Below, piece by piece: positions 6,644 to 15,454 of a stretch of 64,000 bases of DNA (within the stretch, counting starts at the first letter, position 1; every line of letters begins with the position of its first letter). Origin of the DNA: Lactobacillaceae bacterium (GTDB lineage: Bacteria; Bacillota; Bacilli; Lactobacillales; Lactobacillaceae); NCBI GenBank assembly GCA_031289615.1, contig JAITPD010000048.1, positions 23,369-87,368 of the forward strand, in the 5' to 3' direction. Position numbers and translations under genes: made by a program. Under the pieces are notes generated by a model that saw only the letters and a list, made by a program, of their open reading frames with translations, was not told the origin of the DNA and did no database searches.

Positions 6644-8428
6644 ATGGCTTTAAAATGGACTGATAAAGTGTCAAAATACGCTGAAAAAGTTGTAAAAAAT
6701 GACATTTTAAGCGGAGAATTAATGATTTTAGCAGCAAAAAGACACTTAAAGGATATGGGACGACAAGAAACGCCTGATTTCCCATATAAGTTTGATGAAA
6801 AGCTACTAGATAAGTTCTTAGGCTTTGCTTCATTAGTGCCTGATCCAGATGAAGGCGTTCCTTTACCATTGATGGATTGGGAAATATTCTTATTGGGATC
6901 ATTAGTTGGATGGCGTAATACTAAAACAGGTGGTAAGCGATTTAGGCAAGCAATTGTTTCCATTGCACGAAGCCAGGGTAAGACTTACATTGCAGCGATT
7001 TTAGCAACGTATGATTTCTTTGTACAAAGCCATGGTAAAAAGAATCAAGACATCATTGTTTCAGCAAACACAACATCTCAAACCAAAAAGATTTTTAGCT
7101 ATACAAGTGGGACGGTTAGTGCTTTGCTGAACAGTGTCTTTAAAATGTTTGATGATAATATTTTCCCACGGTCAATGGATATTGTTGATAAAGAAAACCA
7201 TAATCAGATCATTAGGATTTCAGCAGAAGGTGGTAAGTATGATGGTTATCACGCAACAACTGCTATTTTTGACGAGGCTGGCGATCAAAAGAACCGTGAT
7301 GCCTTTGGTAAGATTACTTCCGGAATGATTAAGAATGAGAACGCTTTGTTCTTATTGATTTCCACAGCTTATCAAAGCCCTAATGCACCATTTCGTGAAG
7401 ATATTAAGAATGGTAAAGATGCGATTGAAAAAGATGAGCGAAGTTATGACAGTACCTTCTTAGCCGTCTGGTCACAAGATGATGCAAGTGAAGTATTTAA
7501 GCCGGAGATGTGGATTAAGAGTAATCCGTTGCTAGGTCTTAAAAATCAAAAGGTTGTTTTGCTAAATGGTTTAATCTCTGAACGTGATAGTAAAATGCGT
7601 GAAGGTAAAATTAATGATTTCATTGTTAAAAACATGAATGTTTGGTTGAATGCAGAAGAGAACGCAGCCTTTGAACTTGATGATGTGGAACGAACGGTTG
7701 TTACTGATTTTGATATGTATGGTCGTGAAGTCTATATTGGTTTTGACAATTCTATGACTTCAGATGATGCAGCGTTAGCCTTTGTATTTCCATATCTAAA
7801 TGATGATGGGGAACAGCGTTGGCACTTATACCAGCATTCATTCATTCCATGGCATAAAGCTGGCTCAATTGAAGCTAAAGAAAGTCAAGACGGTATGAAT
7901 TATCGTCACATGGAAAAACTTGGCTTTGCTTCAATTACTGAGCATGATAAAGGCCTGATCAACAATGATTCAATTTATCAATGGTTGATGGAATTTGTAG
8001 AAAATAATCAGCTAAAGGTTAAATATTTTGCCTATGATGCTATGCACACGTATGCCTTTATCAAGTCAATTTTGGAGGCGACAGAATGGACTGCATTACC
8101 TGTTAGGCAAGGCTCATTATCACTAACAGAGCCAACCCGTTGGTTACAGAATGCATTTGTAGAAGATAGGGTTACCCACTTTGATGATCCACTAATGCAA
8201 AAGTCATTAATGAATGCGGTCATTGTTGACGGTGGAAACAATGATATTAAGATTGATAAGAGCAAAGCCACATACAAGATTGACCTAGTTGATGCGTTAA
8301 TTGATGCACTGGTTGAGGGGATTAATCACTTTGAAGATTTCGCTAATCAAACTGATGGTGATGCTTATCAAAAGATGGATACTGATGAATTAACCAAATA
8401 TATTTTATCGGAGGACTTTGGATTTTGA
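6644..8428 (+). CDS. terL: Terminase large subunit
   Basis: A 594-residue packaging motor. The ATPase part shows a Walker A-like SIARSQGKTYIAA (about 105-117), a Walker B-like TAIFDEAGDQ (about 206-215) and a following coupling segment (LLISTAYQSPN). The nuclease part begins at VYIGFDNSMTSDDAALAF (about 364) and carries further acidic residues (YFAYDAM, DLVDALIDAL). Length fits HK97-type large terminases. Its TGA overlaps the ATG of the next small gene. Confidence 0.92.
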   Translation: MALKWTDKVSKYAEKVVKNDILSGELMILAAKRHLKDMGRQETPDFPYKFDEKLLDKFLGFASLVPDPDEGVPLPLMDWEIFLLGSLVGWRNTKTGGKRFRQAIVSIARSQGKTYIAAILATYDFFVQSHGKKNQDIIVSANTTSQTKKIFSYTSGTVSALLNSVFKMFDDNIFPRSMDIVDKENHNQIIRISAEGGKYDGYHATTAIFDEAGDQKNRDAFGKITSGMIKNENALFLLISTAYQSPNAPFREDIKNGKDAIEKDERSYDSTFLAVWSQDDASEVFKPEMWIKSNPLLGLKNQKVVLLNGLISERDSKMREGKINDFIVKNMNVWLNAEENAAFELDDVERTVVTDFDMYGREVYIGFDNSMTSDDAALAFVFPYLNDDGEQRWHLYQHSFIPWHKAGSIEAKESQDGMNYRHMEKLGFASITEHDKGLINNDSIYQWLMEFVENNQLKVKYFAYDAMHTYAFIKSILEATEWTALPVRQGSLSLTEPTRWLQNAFVEDRVTHFDDPLMQKSLMNAVIVDGGNNDIKIDKSKATYKIDLVDALIDALVEGINHFEDFANQTDGDAYQKMDTDELTKYILSEDFGF

Positions 8429-8565
8429 TGCGTGAAAAGGTTTCTGATTATTTATCAATTGTTGGTGCTGGGGCATTTATTGCAGCAGCATTTTTATTTT
8501 CACCAATTGCAGGGCTAATTGTAGTTGGCGTTTTAGCGTTTGTGTTTAGTTACTTTTTGAGATAG
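8428..8565 (+). CDS. Small membrane protein between terL and portal (45 aa)
   Basis: A 45-residue protein with two hydrophobic stretches (IVGAGAFIAAAFLF and GLIVVGVLAFVFSYFL). Its ATG overlaps the large terminase stop (TGATG). Small membrane proteins, often classed as DUF1056, occupy this same place in many Lactobacillales phages; the position and size match, but the family call is inference. Role unknown. Confidence 0.6.
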   Translation: MREKVSDYLSIVGAGAFIAAAFLFSPIAGLIVVGVLAFVFSYFLR

Positions 8566-8577
8566 AGAGGATGAATA

Positions 8578-9759
8578 ATGTTTTTTGAAAGACGAGCAAT
8601 TCCAATTAGGGGATCAGGGCATAGTACAAATACGGTTAATTCAAATTCATTATTGTTTGATACGTATATCAATGCTGAACAAGCAATAAAGAATAGTGAT
8701 GTGTGGACCGCTGTAAATATCATTAGTGCTGACATTGCACGGGTGAAGTTTCATACTGATAAGAAGTCTGTGGATAATCTTTTGCAGAATCCATCACATT
8801 TAACCAACCGTTTCAACTTCTATCAGACTATGATTGTGCAATTATTGTTATCTGGTAATGCGTATGCGATTAGACGTGTAGATAAACAAGGCAAAGAGTT
8901 TTGGGAGTTTGTAGCACCAGGAAATGTCATGGTCAACCAAACTAATAATGGCCAAGAAATCACCTATGATGTGCGATTCAATTTAACTGGTGAAGATGAT
9001 CTAAAAAACATTAGTAGTCAAGACATGATTCATTTGCGCTGGACTTCATTAAATGGCGGTATCATTGGACGTTCTCCTTTGACAGCGTTAAGCGGAGAGT
9101 TAGGGCTACAAAAAGCTTCTGGTAAATTGTCCATGAATACAATTCAAAAAGCAATTATGCCAAATGCAGTTTTGAAAGCTTCAACTCCATTAACTCCTGA
9201 ACAACGGGAGGGTGTCCGGAGCAAGTTTGAAGAAGCTAATACTGGTAAGAATGCTGGCCGGATTTTAGTTACTGATAGTTTAATTGATTATCAAGCGATT
9301 CAGGTTACAGCTGACATTGCTAAGTTGATTTCAGCTAATGACTGGACTCGTAATCAAATTGCTAAGGCGTTCTTACTGCCAATTGATATGTTGGGTGGTG
9401 AAAGTGAACATTCAAATGCTGAACAAATTAGGTCCGTCTATAATGCTACTCTTGGTCGGTATATTGCTCCCTTGCAAGAGGAACTAAGTACAAAACTTGG
9501 AGTAGATATTACAGCTGACATCCGTGAGGCAATTGACCTTGACGGAACATTAATTGAACAACGGACTAGTGACTTGGTTAAGAACGGTGTTATTAGTTCT
9601 CAAGTTGGTGTACAGATTCTATCTGAATCACATTCTGATTTAGTAACACCTGAAATTGTTGCCAAGGTTGGTTTAGAGAATGCAATTAATACGAAAGGAG
9701 TCACGGTAGATGGAGCAGGAAATACGCAGTTTAACGGCACAAGTGGAATTAAGGGATGA
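8578..9759 (+). CDS. Portal protein, HK97 family
   Basis: A 393-residue portal protein. Recognisable segments are DVWTAVNIISADIARV near the N-terminus, MIVQLLLSGNAYAIR, DMIHLRWTS, SPLTALSGELGLQKA, and the C-terminal QIAKAFLLPIDMLGG. The dodecameric portal forms the DNA entry vertex of the capsid and docks the terminase. Its end overlaps the protease start by 50 bases, typical of this module. Confidence 0.9.
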   Translation: MFFERRAIPIRGSGHSTNTVNSNSLLFDTYINAEQAIKNSDVWTAVNIISADIARVKFHTDKKSVDNLLQNPSHLTNRFNFYQTMIVQLLLSGNAYAIRRVDKQGKEFWEFVAPGNVMVNQTNNGQEITYDVRFNLTGEDDLKNISSQDMIHLRWTSLNGGIIGRSPLTALSGELGLQKASGKLSMNTIQKAIMPNAVLKASTPLTPEQREGVRSKFEEANTGKNAGRILVTDSLIDYQAIQVTADIAKLISANDWTRNQIAKAFLLPIDMLGGESEHSNAEQIRSVYNATLGRYIAPLQEELSTKLGVDITADIREAIDLDGTLIEQRTSDLVKNGVISSQVGVQILSESHSDLVTPEIVAKVGLENAINTKGVTVDGAGNTQFNGTSGIKG

Positions 9760-10291
9760 CGATAATAAACCAGTCATTTCTGGTTATCCAGTAGTGTTTG
9801 GAAAACCGTCACAGGACTTAGGGGGCTTCATTGAGTTCATTGATAAGAGAGCATTGGATAAAGTTGATTTATCTCATGTCCTTTTGTTATACGGCCATGA
9901 TCCAAATTTACCTTTGGCCAGGGCTGATGCTGGGACACTCAAACTTAAAGTTGATAAGAAAGGTTTGTATTTTGAATCAGAACTACCACGAACAACATTA
10001 GCAAGTGACATGTTAGAGAACATCCGTTTTGGAAATATCAGAGGGATGTCGTTTGGCTTCACCGTTGCTAAAGATAGTTGGGATATGAGTAAAAAGGTTG
10101 ATGTACGAACAATTGAACAGATTGATCAGCTGTTTGAGATTACTATTACTCCCTTACCAGCATATCAAGATACAAGCGTTGCGATTTCCAGTCGTGACGC
10201 TACTGCAAAAACTTATACCAAACGTGCTAGAAACCATGATTTTTTGGAATTAGCACAGATTCAATTAGGAGGAATGATTAATGAACATTGA
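9710..10291 (+). CDS. HK97-family prohead protease
   Basis: A 193-residue serine protease. The catalytic His lies in LLLYGHDPNLPL (about residue 64) and the Ser in GNIRGMSFGF (about residue 113), with an ELFEITITPLPAYQDT-like segment after it (here QLFEITITPLPAY). It cleaves the N-terminal scaffold of the capsid protein during maturation. The ATG at 9710 follows AAAGGAG within the portal gene's 3' end. It overlaps the capsid gene by 11 bases. Confidence 0.9.
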   Translation: MEQEIRSLTAQVELRDDDNKPVISGYPVVFGKPSQDLGGFIEFIDKRALDKVDLSHVLLLYGHDPNLPLARADAGTLKLKVDKKGLYFESELPRTTLASDMLENIRFGNIRGMSFGFTVAKDSWDMSKKVDVRTIEQIDQLFEITITPLPAYQDTSVAISSRDATAKTYTKRARNHDFLELAQIQLGGMINEH

Positions 10292-11582
10292 TGAGAGCAA
10301 GAAAAAGAAGTTAGATGCATTGAAAGAGGCGATTGCCACAGCGCAAAAGCTGATTGATGATCCAAATGCTAGTTCTGATGATGCTAATGCTGCAATGGAA
10401 GCTGTAAAACAAATCCAGGCTGACATTAAGGCCTTGGAAGAATTACAACAAGCAGAACCTGCTTCAGGAGCAACACCTCCAGCATCACAATCTGATGAGC
10501 CAAGTTCAGAAGCAACTTCAGCTGGTTCAGATTCAGAAGCACCAACAAGTAATGCTGATGATACAAAAGGTTCAGAAGCGCCGGCTAGTGATGGAACTAC
10601 ATCAGAGGAACCAGCAGATGACACAACAGACACAGACAAGAAAAAGAAAGTAGGGGTACGAGCAATGCCAATTCCAGTAACAGATAAGACAAAGAACAAT
10701 GTAGAAGAGCAACGAGCTGCACTGAATGAATATTTCCACTCACACGGTGAAAAACGTGATGGTGTAACTTCAACTGATGCAGGAGTATTGATTCCTGATT
10801 CAATTATTTATAATCCAGATGCTTCAATTGAAACAGTCACGGACTTGGCTCAATTAGTAAGCAAGACCAAGGTTAATACTGCCAGTGGTAAGTATCCAAT
10901 TTTGAAGCGCCCAACGACTAAGTTACCTTCAGTTGCGGAATTGGAAAAAAATCCAGAATTAGCTAAGCCTGATTTTATCAAGGTTAATTGGGATGTAGAA
11001 ACATACCGTGGCCAATTGCCAATTTCTCAAGAGTCATTAGATGATGCACAAGTTGACTTGACTACTTTGGTTGCAGGACACATCCAAAACATCAAGGTAA
11101 ATACAACTAATGCTGCAATTTCTACAAAGTTGGCTACCTTTAAGGCTCCAACTAAGTCAGTTACCAATGCTACTTTGGTTGATTCATTAAAGGAAGTTGT
11201 CAATGTTGAACTTGATCCAGCTTATAAGAAGTCATTTGTTGTAACTGCCTCTTTGTATAACAAGTTGGACACAATCAAAGATAATGAAGGCCGTTATTTG
11301 CTACAAGACCAAATTGGAAATGCTTCAGGTAAGACTTTGTTCTCATTGCCAGTCACTGTTGTAGAAGACACAGCATTTGGCGGAAAGCTCGAATCAGAGC
11401 AAGGCTTTGTTGGTGATTTGAACCGTGCTATCTTGTTTGCAGATCGTGCTGAAGTATCAGTAAACTGGGTAGAAAATGATATTTACGGAAAAATTTTGTC
11501 TGCTGTATTGCGGTTTGATGTTGAAGTAGCTGACCCTGATTCAGGTAAGTTCTTTACAATTGCTGACACACCAAGTGCTTAA
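10281..11582 (+). CDS. Major capsid protein, HK97 family, with scaffold
   Basis: A 433-residue capsid protein. Residues 1-55 are a charged coiled-coil scaffold (delta) domain. Residues about 57-125 are a low-complexity linker of Ser, Ala, Asp, Glu, Thr and Pro, and KKKKVGVRAM near 126-133 probably marks the protease cleavage area. The HK97-fold shell follows, with GVLIPDSI, GQLPISQESLDDA, and IYGKILSAVLRFD near the end. The low-complexity linker is longer and more acidic than I would expect for this family. Confidence 0.9.
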   Translation: MNIDESKKKKLDALKEAIATAQKLIDDPNASSDDANAAMEAVKQIQADIKALEELQQAEPASGATPPASQSDEPSSEATSAGSDSEAPTSNADDTKGSEAPASDGTTSEEPADDTTDTDKKKKVGVRAMPIPVTDKTKNNVEEQRAALNEYFHSHGEKRDGVTSTDAGVLIPDSIIYNPDASIETVTDLAQLVSKTKVNTASGKYPILKRPTTKLPSVAELEKNPELAKPDFIKVNWDVETYRGQLPISQESLDDAQVDLTTLVAGHIQNIKVNTTNAAISTKLATFKAPTKSVTNATLVDSLKEVVNVELDPAYKKSFVVTASLYNKLDTIKDNEGRYLLQDQIGNASGKTLFSLPVTVVEDTAFGGKLESEQGFVGDLNRAILFADRAEVSVNWVENDIYGKILSAVLRFDVEVADPDSGKFFTIADTPSA

Positions 11583-11600
11583 TGATTGAGGAGGCACGAA

Positions 11601-11855
11601 ATGAGTAAGTATCGTGTTTTATATGACTTTGATGGAATTCTAGAAAACAAGAAATTTAAAGCTAATACAACAGTAGAATTTGAAGATGCACGAGCTTTGG
11701 AAATTAAGAACGTTCTACCTGGATTTATTGACAAGATTGAAGAACCAGAAATCAGTAAGAGTAGTACTGTTGCTGAAATTAAGGCTCATCTTGATGAACA
11801 AGAGATTGAGTATGATAACGGAGCCAAGAAGGCTGAATTATTAGACTTAATTTAA
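11601..11855 (+). CDS. Small head protein with HeH/LEM-like C-terminus
   Basis: An 84-residue protein. Residues about 1-45 look like a small beta domain (KYRVLYDFDGILENKKFKA). Residues about 53-84 (STVAEIKAHLDEQEIEYDNG, then AKKAELLDLI) match the helix-extension-helix/LEM-like fold often found at the end of small phage head proteins. The ATG at 11601 with GAGGAGG upstream is used. It lies between capsid and connector genes; a minor head or connector role is inferred. Confidence 0.75.
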   Translation: MSKYRVLYDFDGILENKKFKANTTVEFEDARALEIKNVLPGFIDKIEEPEISKSSTVAEIKAHLDEQEIEYDNGAKKAELLDLI

Positions 11856-11912
11856 AAGAATAGGTCGGTGGGTGAAAATGACCATAGAAACTCATTTCAG
11901 AAAGGCTAGTAA

Positions 11913-12209
11913 ATGACTGATTTGTTTTCGGCCGTAAAAACGGCATTACGATTTACTGGTGATGATAGTGACTTAGATGATGAAATTCAAAGTTTAATTT
12001 TATCTGCAAAGATGGATTTAAAAATTGTAGGGACTGTTTCTGATGAGTGGAGTACTGACAAGCAAGATTTAATTAAGCAAGCAGTGATTCTGTATGCAAA
12101 AGCTAATTGGGGATTTGATAACCCTGATGCACCACGGTTTATGGATGCTTATGAGAAGTTAAAGCAAGCTTTAGCAACTCATAGCCAATATGATCCAAAG
12201 GAGGTATAG
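11913..12209 (+). CDS. Head-tail connector protein (gp6-like)
   Basis: A 98-residue all-helical protein. It follows the gp6/gp15-type adaptor pattern: LFSAVKTALRF, acidic DDSDLDDEIQSLILSAKMDLK, then QAVILYAKANWGFDNPDAPRFMDAYEKLK. Adaptors of this family form the ring below the portal. The gene order portal, protease, capsid, adaptor, stopper supports the call. Confidence 0.85.
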   Translation: MTDLFSAVKTALRFTGDDSDLDDEIQSLILSAKMDLKIVGTVSDEWSTDKQDLIKQAVILYAKANWGFDNPDAPRFMDAYEKLKQALATHSQYDPKEV

Positions 12210-12212
12210 CTT

Positions 12213-12542
12213 ATGCGTTTTGATAGTGTTATCTATCTTCTCAAGTTAGAAACAGTTGAAGATGATATTGGACAAGCTAAACGAGTAGTGACAGCTAAGC
12301 AAAAAGTTTATGCCAATAAGTTTTCACTGAACTTTAGAGAGTTTTATGAAGCAGGTCAACAAGGTTTACGAGCGGATGCACAATATCAAATTAACACGGT
12401 TGATTATCAAAACCAACAAATTGTATTGATTGATGGTGAGCAATATAGTGTGATTAATGTTGATACACGTGGGGAACGTTCAATCTTAACCTTGAGCAAG
12501 AAGATAAGTGACTTTGTTAATCTTGGTGAACTAAATGATTGA
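12213..12542 (+). CDS. Head closure (stopper) protein
   Basis: A 109-residue beta-rich protein of the SPP1 gp16-like head closure type: a small barrel with VYANKFSLNFREFYEAGQQG and LIDGEQYSVINVDTRG. The stopper closes the portal channel until DNA is released. AAGGAGGTATAGCTT precedes the ATG. It overlaps the next start. Confidence 0.8.
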   Translation: MRFDSVIYLLKLETVEDDIGQAKRVVTAKQKVYANKFSLNFREFYEAGQQGLRADAQYQINTVDYQNQQIVLIDGEQYSVINVDTRGERSILTLSKKISDFVNLGELND

Positions 12543-12894
12543 GGCAGACTTGTCTGACGGAATTACAAAGTATCTTAGTGAGTATACGGATGAAGTAGTA
12601 GAAGCATTAGATAAAACTAAGCAAAATGTTGCAAAGGAAGCTGTACAAAAGTTAAAACAAGGTGGTAGTTATAAAGACCGAACTGGTAAATATACCAAGG
12701 GCTGGAAAGTAACACATCAAGGAACAACTTATACTGTATGGAATTCTAAGCAATGGTATCTCACTCATCTACTTGAGAATGGGCATGCAACCCGTAATGG
12801 GAAACGAACAAAAGCTTATCCACACATTGCTGTAATTGATGAATGGGTAGCAGAAGAGATGGTTAAACGAACTGAGGAGGCTTTGAAGAAATGA
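12535..12894 (+). CDS. HK97 gp10-like tail completion protein
   Basis: A 119-residue basic protein with the gp10-like pattern: helical KQNVAKEAVQKLKQGG, SYKDRTGKYTKGWKV, a strand YTVWNSKQWYLTHLLENGHA, then TKAYPHIAVIDEWVAEEM. The LTHLLENGHATRNG segment is the family's most typical part. It acts at the head-tail junction. It overlaps both neighbours by a few bases. Confidence 0.85.
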   Translation: MIEADLSDGITKYLSEYTDEVVEALDKTKQNVAKEAVQKLKQGGSYKDRTGKYTKGWKVTHQGTTYTVWNSKQWYLTHLLENGHATRNGKRTKAYPHIAVIDEWVAEEMVKRTEEALKK

Positions 12895-13223
12895 AATTGA
12901 ATGAGTTCAAAATAAAGTTAAAACAGTTCACAAAAATGCCTGTTGCTTATTATGAATTTCAACAATCAACACCTTCAATTCCATTTATTGTTTACTATGA
13001 AGTTGAAACTAATTCTGAATTTGCAGATAACCAAAATTATTTTGCAATGCGGAATATTAACATTGAACTTTATACTGGACAACGTGATTTGAAGATTGAA
13101 AAGCTAATTGAAGATTTTTTAGATCAACAAGAAATTGCTTATGATACAGAGCCACCAGTTTGGTTATCTGACGAAAAAATGTTTATGACAATTTACAATT
13201 TCTCAATTGAAAAGGAGTATTAA
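12891..13223 (+). CDS. Tail terminator / minor tail protein
   Basis: A 110-residue protein between the gp10-like and major tail genes, where siphoviruses encode the tail terminator. SIPFIVYYEVETNSEFADNQ and the following NINIELYTGQRDL resemble the small tail-completion family of Lactobacillales phages. It ends in FSIEKEY, close to the KEY end seen in this family. Function is assigned from position and partial resemblance. Confidence 0.7.
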   Translation: MKLNEFKIKLKQFTKMPVAYYEFQQSTPSIPFIVYYEVETNSEFADNQNYFAMRNINIELYTGQRDLKIEKLIEDFLDQQEIAYDTEPPVWLSDEKMFMTIYNFSIEKEY

Positions 13224-13225
13224 AA

Positions 13226-13789
13226 ATGACAGAAAATAAAGTACAATACGGGCTTAATAATATGACAATCATTCCATTTACTGATAGTGGAACGGACATT
13301 GTTTATAAGAAGGCAATTCCGTATAAGGGAGCTGTATCAATTTCACTTGATCCAGCTGGTGATGTGACATCTGAATATGCTGACAATGGTTTGTGGTTCC
13401 AATTGGACAATAACCAAGGTTTCACTGGTAAGATGTCAATGGAAAACTTACCATTAGAAGTCTCAACGATTATTCTTGGAGACGTTGCTGATGATAATGG
13501 AGTAATTGCACAGTCTAAGGTTCCTGGTGAATCAGTTGCGATTGCTTTCCAATTCCAAGGTGATAAGAAGGCAACACGACATATTCTATATAACGTAGGA
13601 TTCAAGCGAGCTGCTGAAGGTTCAGCAACTAAGGCTGATAAGTTAGAGATTAAGAACTTTGAATTTGAGTTTACGGCCGGTCTTGATCCATATTTGGAGG
13701 TTGCAAAGGCTAAGACTAATCCTGATACAGCTGAAACAGTTTATGAGAACTGGTTTACAACACCATACCGTCCTACATTCTCAGCATAA
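13226..13789 (+). CDS. Major tail tube protein, phi13 type
   Basis: A 187-residue beta-rich tube protein. MTENKVQYGLNNMTIIPF and YKGAVSISLDPAGD near the N-terminus and the late ETVYENWFTTPYRP are typical of phi13-type major tail proteins. It polymerises around the tape measure to form the tube. The gene sits just before the tail chaperone pair. Confidence 0.88.
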   Translation: MTENKVQYGLNNMTIIPFTDSGTDIVYKKAIPYKGAVSISLDPAGDVTSEYADNGLWFQLDNNQGFTGKMSMENLPLEVSTIILGDVADDNGVIAQSKVPGESVAIAFQFQGDKKATRHILYNVGFKRAAEGSATKADKLEIKNFEFEFTAGLDPYLEVAKAKTNPDTAETVYENWFTTPYRPTFSA

Positions 13790-13807
13790 TAAAGGAGTAA
13801 GAAAATA

Positions 13808-14254
13808 ATGGAGAAAATTATTACAATTGGTGACCGTGAAGTTAAGCTAGTTTCATCTGCTGCAACGCCCATTTTTTATAAGGCAGCCTTTCACAGAGAT
13901 TTCTTTGCGGATTTGTCGGGTGTAATTGAAACAATGAGCACATTTACTGCTGACGATGAATCAGATAATAATGATGAAAAAAAGGTAGTCGATTTAGAAT
14001 CTGGTAATACTGATTTAGAACAAGATGATAAAAATGTTGTAGATAAATTAGATATGGGAAAAGTAGCTGATTTTATGTCATCAGGTGATGTTACCAATTT
14101 CTATAACTTTTTGTGGATTTATGCCAAGAATGCTGATAAAAATATTATTCCATTTGAAGAGTGGATTAGTTCATTTGATGAGCTACCAATTCTTGAATTT
14201 ATGCCTGATCTAGTGGAATTGATGATGACCTCCATCACAACAAAAAAAGATTAG
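13808..14254 (+). CDS. Tail assembly chaperone (gpG-like)
   Basis: A 148-residue chaperone. The N-terminus (IITIGDREVKLVSSAATPIFY, then KAAFHRDFF) is typical. An acidic insert (DDESDNNDEKKVVDLESGNT) is followed by a helical part ending LMMTSITTKKD. It coats the tape measure protein during tail assembly. Its last codons contain an A-AAA-AAA slip site, so part of the product is expected to be extended in the -1 frame. Confidence 0.8.
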   Translation: MEKIITIGDREVKLVSSAATPIFYKAAFHRDFFADLSGVIETMSTFTADDESDNNDEKKVVDLESGNTDLEQDDKNVVDKLDMGKVADFMSSGDVTNFYNFLWIYAKNADKNIIPFEEWISSFDELPILEFMPDLVELMMTSITTKKD

Positions 14255-14475
14255 AGGACGAGTATGTTAGTGATGAAGAGTTTGATACTGATTCATACTT
14301 GTACGTGGCTAAGAAAACAGGCTTGTCCTTTGATGAACTTTTAATGATGGACTTAGGTCAAGTTATGGATTTTATCATTGAATATTCAAACACTGAAATG
14401 AGAAACCAGGAGCGTGCAGAAAAGGGATATACTCCAATAAAACGTGCAAGTCAGAGTGAATTTGATGCATTTTAG
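13808..14475 (+). CDS. gpGT-like frameshift product of tail chaperone
   Basis: The -1 frame from 14248 is open to a TAG at 14473-14475 and encodes about 75 further residues (RLEDEYVSDEEFDTD, FDELLMMDLGQVMDFIIEYS, ending ASQSEFDAF), with no good independent start. Ribosomes slipping on A-AAA-AAA (14242-14248) would make a fusion of about 222 residues. A conserved gpG/gpGT frameshift is general in long-tailed phages. The slip is predicted, not shown. Confidence 0.7.
14242..14248 (+). promoter_or_regulatory. Slippery heptamer for -1 frameshift
   Basis: A-AAA-AAA in the correct phase (X-XXY-YYZ), two codons before the 0-frame TAG at 14252-14254. The -1 frame continues to 14475. Confidence 0.75.
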
Positions 14476-14484
14476 TGCTATAAT
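14476..14484 (+). promoter_or_regulatory. Extended -10 promoter of moron
   Basis: TGC-TATAAT (14476-14484) lies 6 bases before the ATG at 14491. No clear -35 box is seen at 17 bases. With the usual start about 7 bases after the -10 box, transcription would begin at or next to the ATG, so the mRNA may be leaderless. Confidence 0.5.
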
Positions 14485-14490
14485 GATGGC

Positions 14491-14910
14491 ATGAAAACAG
14501 ATATGAAAAATAAAATATTAAGTGATACTTTATATAAAGATAGCAAGAAAATGAGTTATAACTTTTTAAAGCGTGATCGTTCTTTTATGGCAGTTATGTT
14601 TGACATTCTATTTTATTTGCCATTGCTAATATCTTTGTATTACATGATGTCCATTGGCTTTAATATGGCAGGGCAAAATAATGTTATAAGTAAAATTATA
14701 GAAGTGATTGCTTTATTAGTTGTAGCCGTCATACCATTACTTCATATTTTTGATACAGTGTTTGGAAAGCCGTTTGGCCTAAGCGGGTTTGTTCAATCAG
14801 CTAATGATGATGTTAGTGATGGTGAAATGCGTTCTTTCTTTGGTGAATGGCTAGTCATTCTAGTTGTTGGCATATTGACATTAATTGTTAGCTTAATTTT
14901 GTTCCATTAA
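14491..14910 (+). CDS. Membrane protein in tail-gene moron
   Basis: A 139-residue protein with a charged N-terminus (about 1-30) and three membrane segments: about 32-54 (FMAVMFDILFYLPLLISLYY), about 67-88 (IIEVIALLVVAVIPLLHIF) and about 117-137 (EWLVILVVGILTLIVSLILF). It has no tail-protein features though it sits between the chaperone and tape measure genes. Its own extended -10 promoter and the terminator at 15455 make it a likely moron expressed in the lysogen. A superinfection exclusion role is possible but unproven. Confidence 0.65.
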   Translation: MKTDMKNKILSDTLYKDSKKMSYNFLKRDRSFMAVMFDILFYLPLLISLYYMMSIGFNMAGQNNVISKIIEVIALLVVAVIPLLHIFDTVFGKPFGLSGFVQSANDDVSDGEMRSFFGEWLVILVVGILTLIVSLILFH

Positions 14911-14927
14911 AGAAGGCGTAAGATATT

Positions 14928-15156
14928 ATGGCTAAGCAGAAAACATATAAAGCAAAAGTTGGCAGATGACGTATCCATGAAATTAGCCTAACAAGGTATG
15001 AGTAACATAGGGGAAAATAAAATGAGGGAACTTGATACTAAACATAAATTATTTAGAATTAACCGCCATACTTTGGTGTTGCATAATTCTGGAGGTTATC
15101 AAGAAAAAGATGTGCTTTTACCACATCCTATTGAGTATTCTACTAATCAAACATAG
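14928..15156 (+). other. Small or degraded reading frames within moron
   Basis: This stretch holds a 13-codon frame (14928-14969) behind AGAAGGCG and a 44-codon frame (15022-15156; MRELDTKHKLFRINRHTLVL) behind GGGGAAAAT. Neither resembles a known family. They may be remnants of a decayed gene or real tiny proteins; I cannot decide from sequence. Confidence 0.35.
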
Positions 15157-15161
15157 AATGT

Positions 15162-15440
15162 TTGGACAGCCCCTATATAAATTGGCAGAATAATGCTATT
15201 TATTGGGCGTTAGCGATTGTCATTTATATACCGTCTGTTATCATTGCATTATTATTAATATGGACGGCAACATCTGGGTCAACTCTTGCAATGGGTATTT
15301 CACTCTTAGTTGTCTTTGGATTGCTTTTATTGGTCCCTCCATTGAATGCTTTAGTTAGAAAAATAGCTACTTCAAGAGATAATGAAAGAATTAAAGCTGA
15401 GTTTAAAAAAACTCACGGCTATCTAAAAGTTTATAAGTAA
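15162..15440 (+). CDS. Two-span membrane protein, uncertain start
   Basis: A 92-residue frame with two membrane helices (IYWALAIVIYIPSVIIALLL and GISLLVVFGLLLLVPPL) and a basic tail (KAEFKKTHGYLKVYK). The TTG at 15162 has no good ribosome binding site, and a nearby ATG (15158) is in another frame and soon stops, so the gene may have lost its 5' end. It is the last gene before the moron terminator. Confidence 0.45.
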   Translation: MDSPYINWQNNAIYWALAIVIYIPSVIIALLLIWTATSGSTLAMGISLLVVFGLLLLVPPLNALVRKIATSRDNERIKAEFKKTHGYLKVYK

Positions 15441-15454
15441 ACAAATCAATTATT

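Noticed and set aside
6151..6963. 270-codon - frame opposite the terminase genes
   Set aside because: The + strand terminase genes are clear; the frame is low-complexity and without a ribosome binding site.
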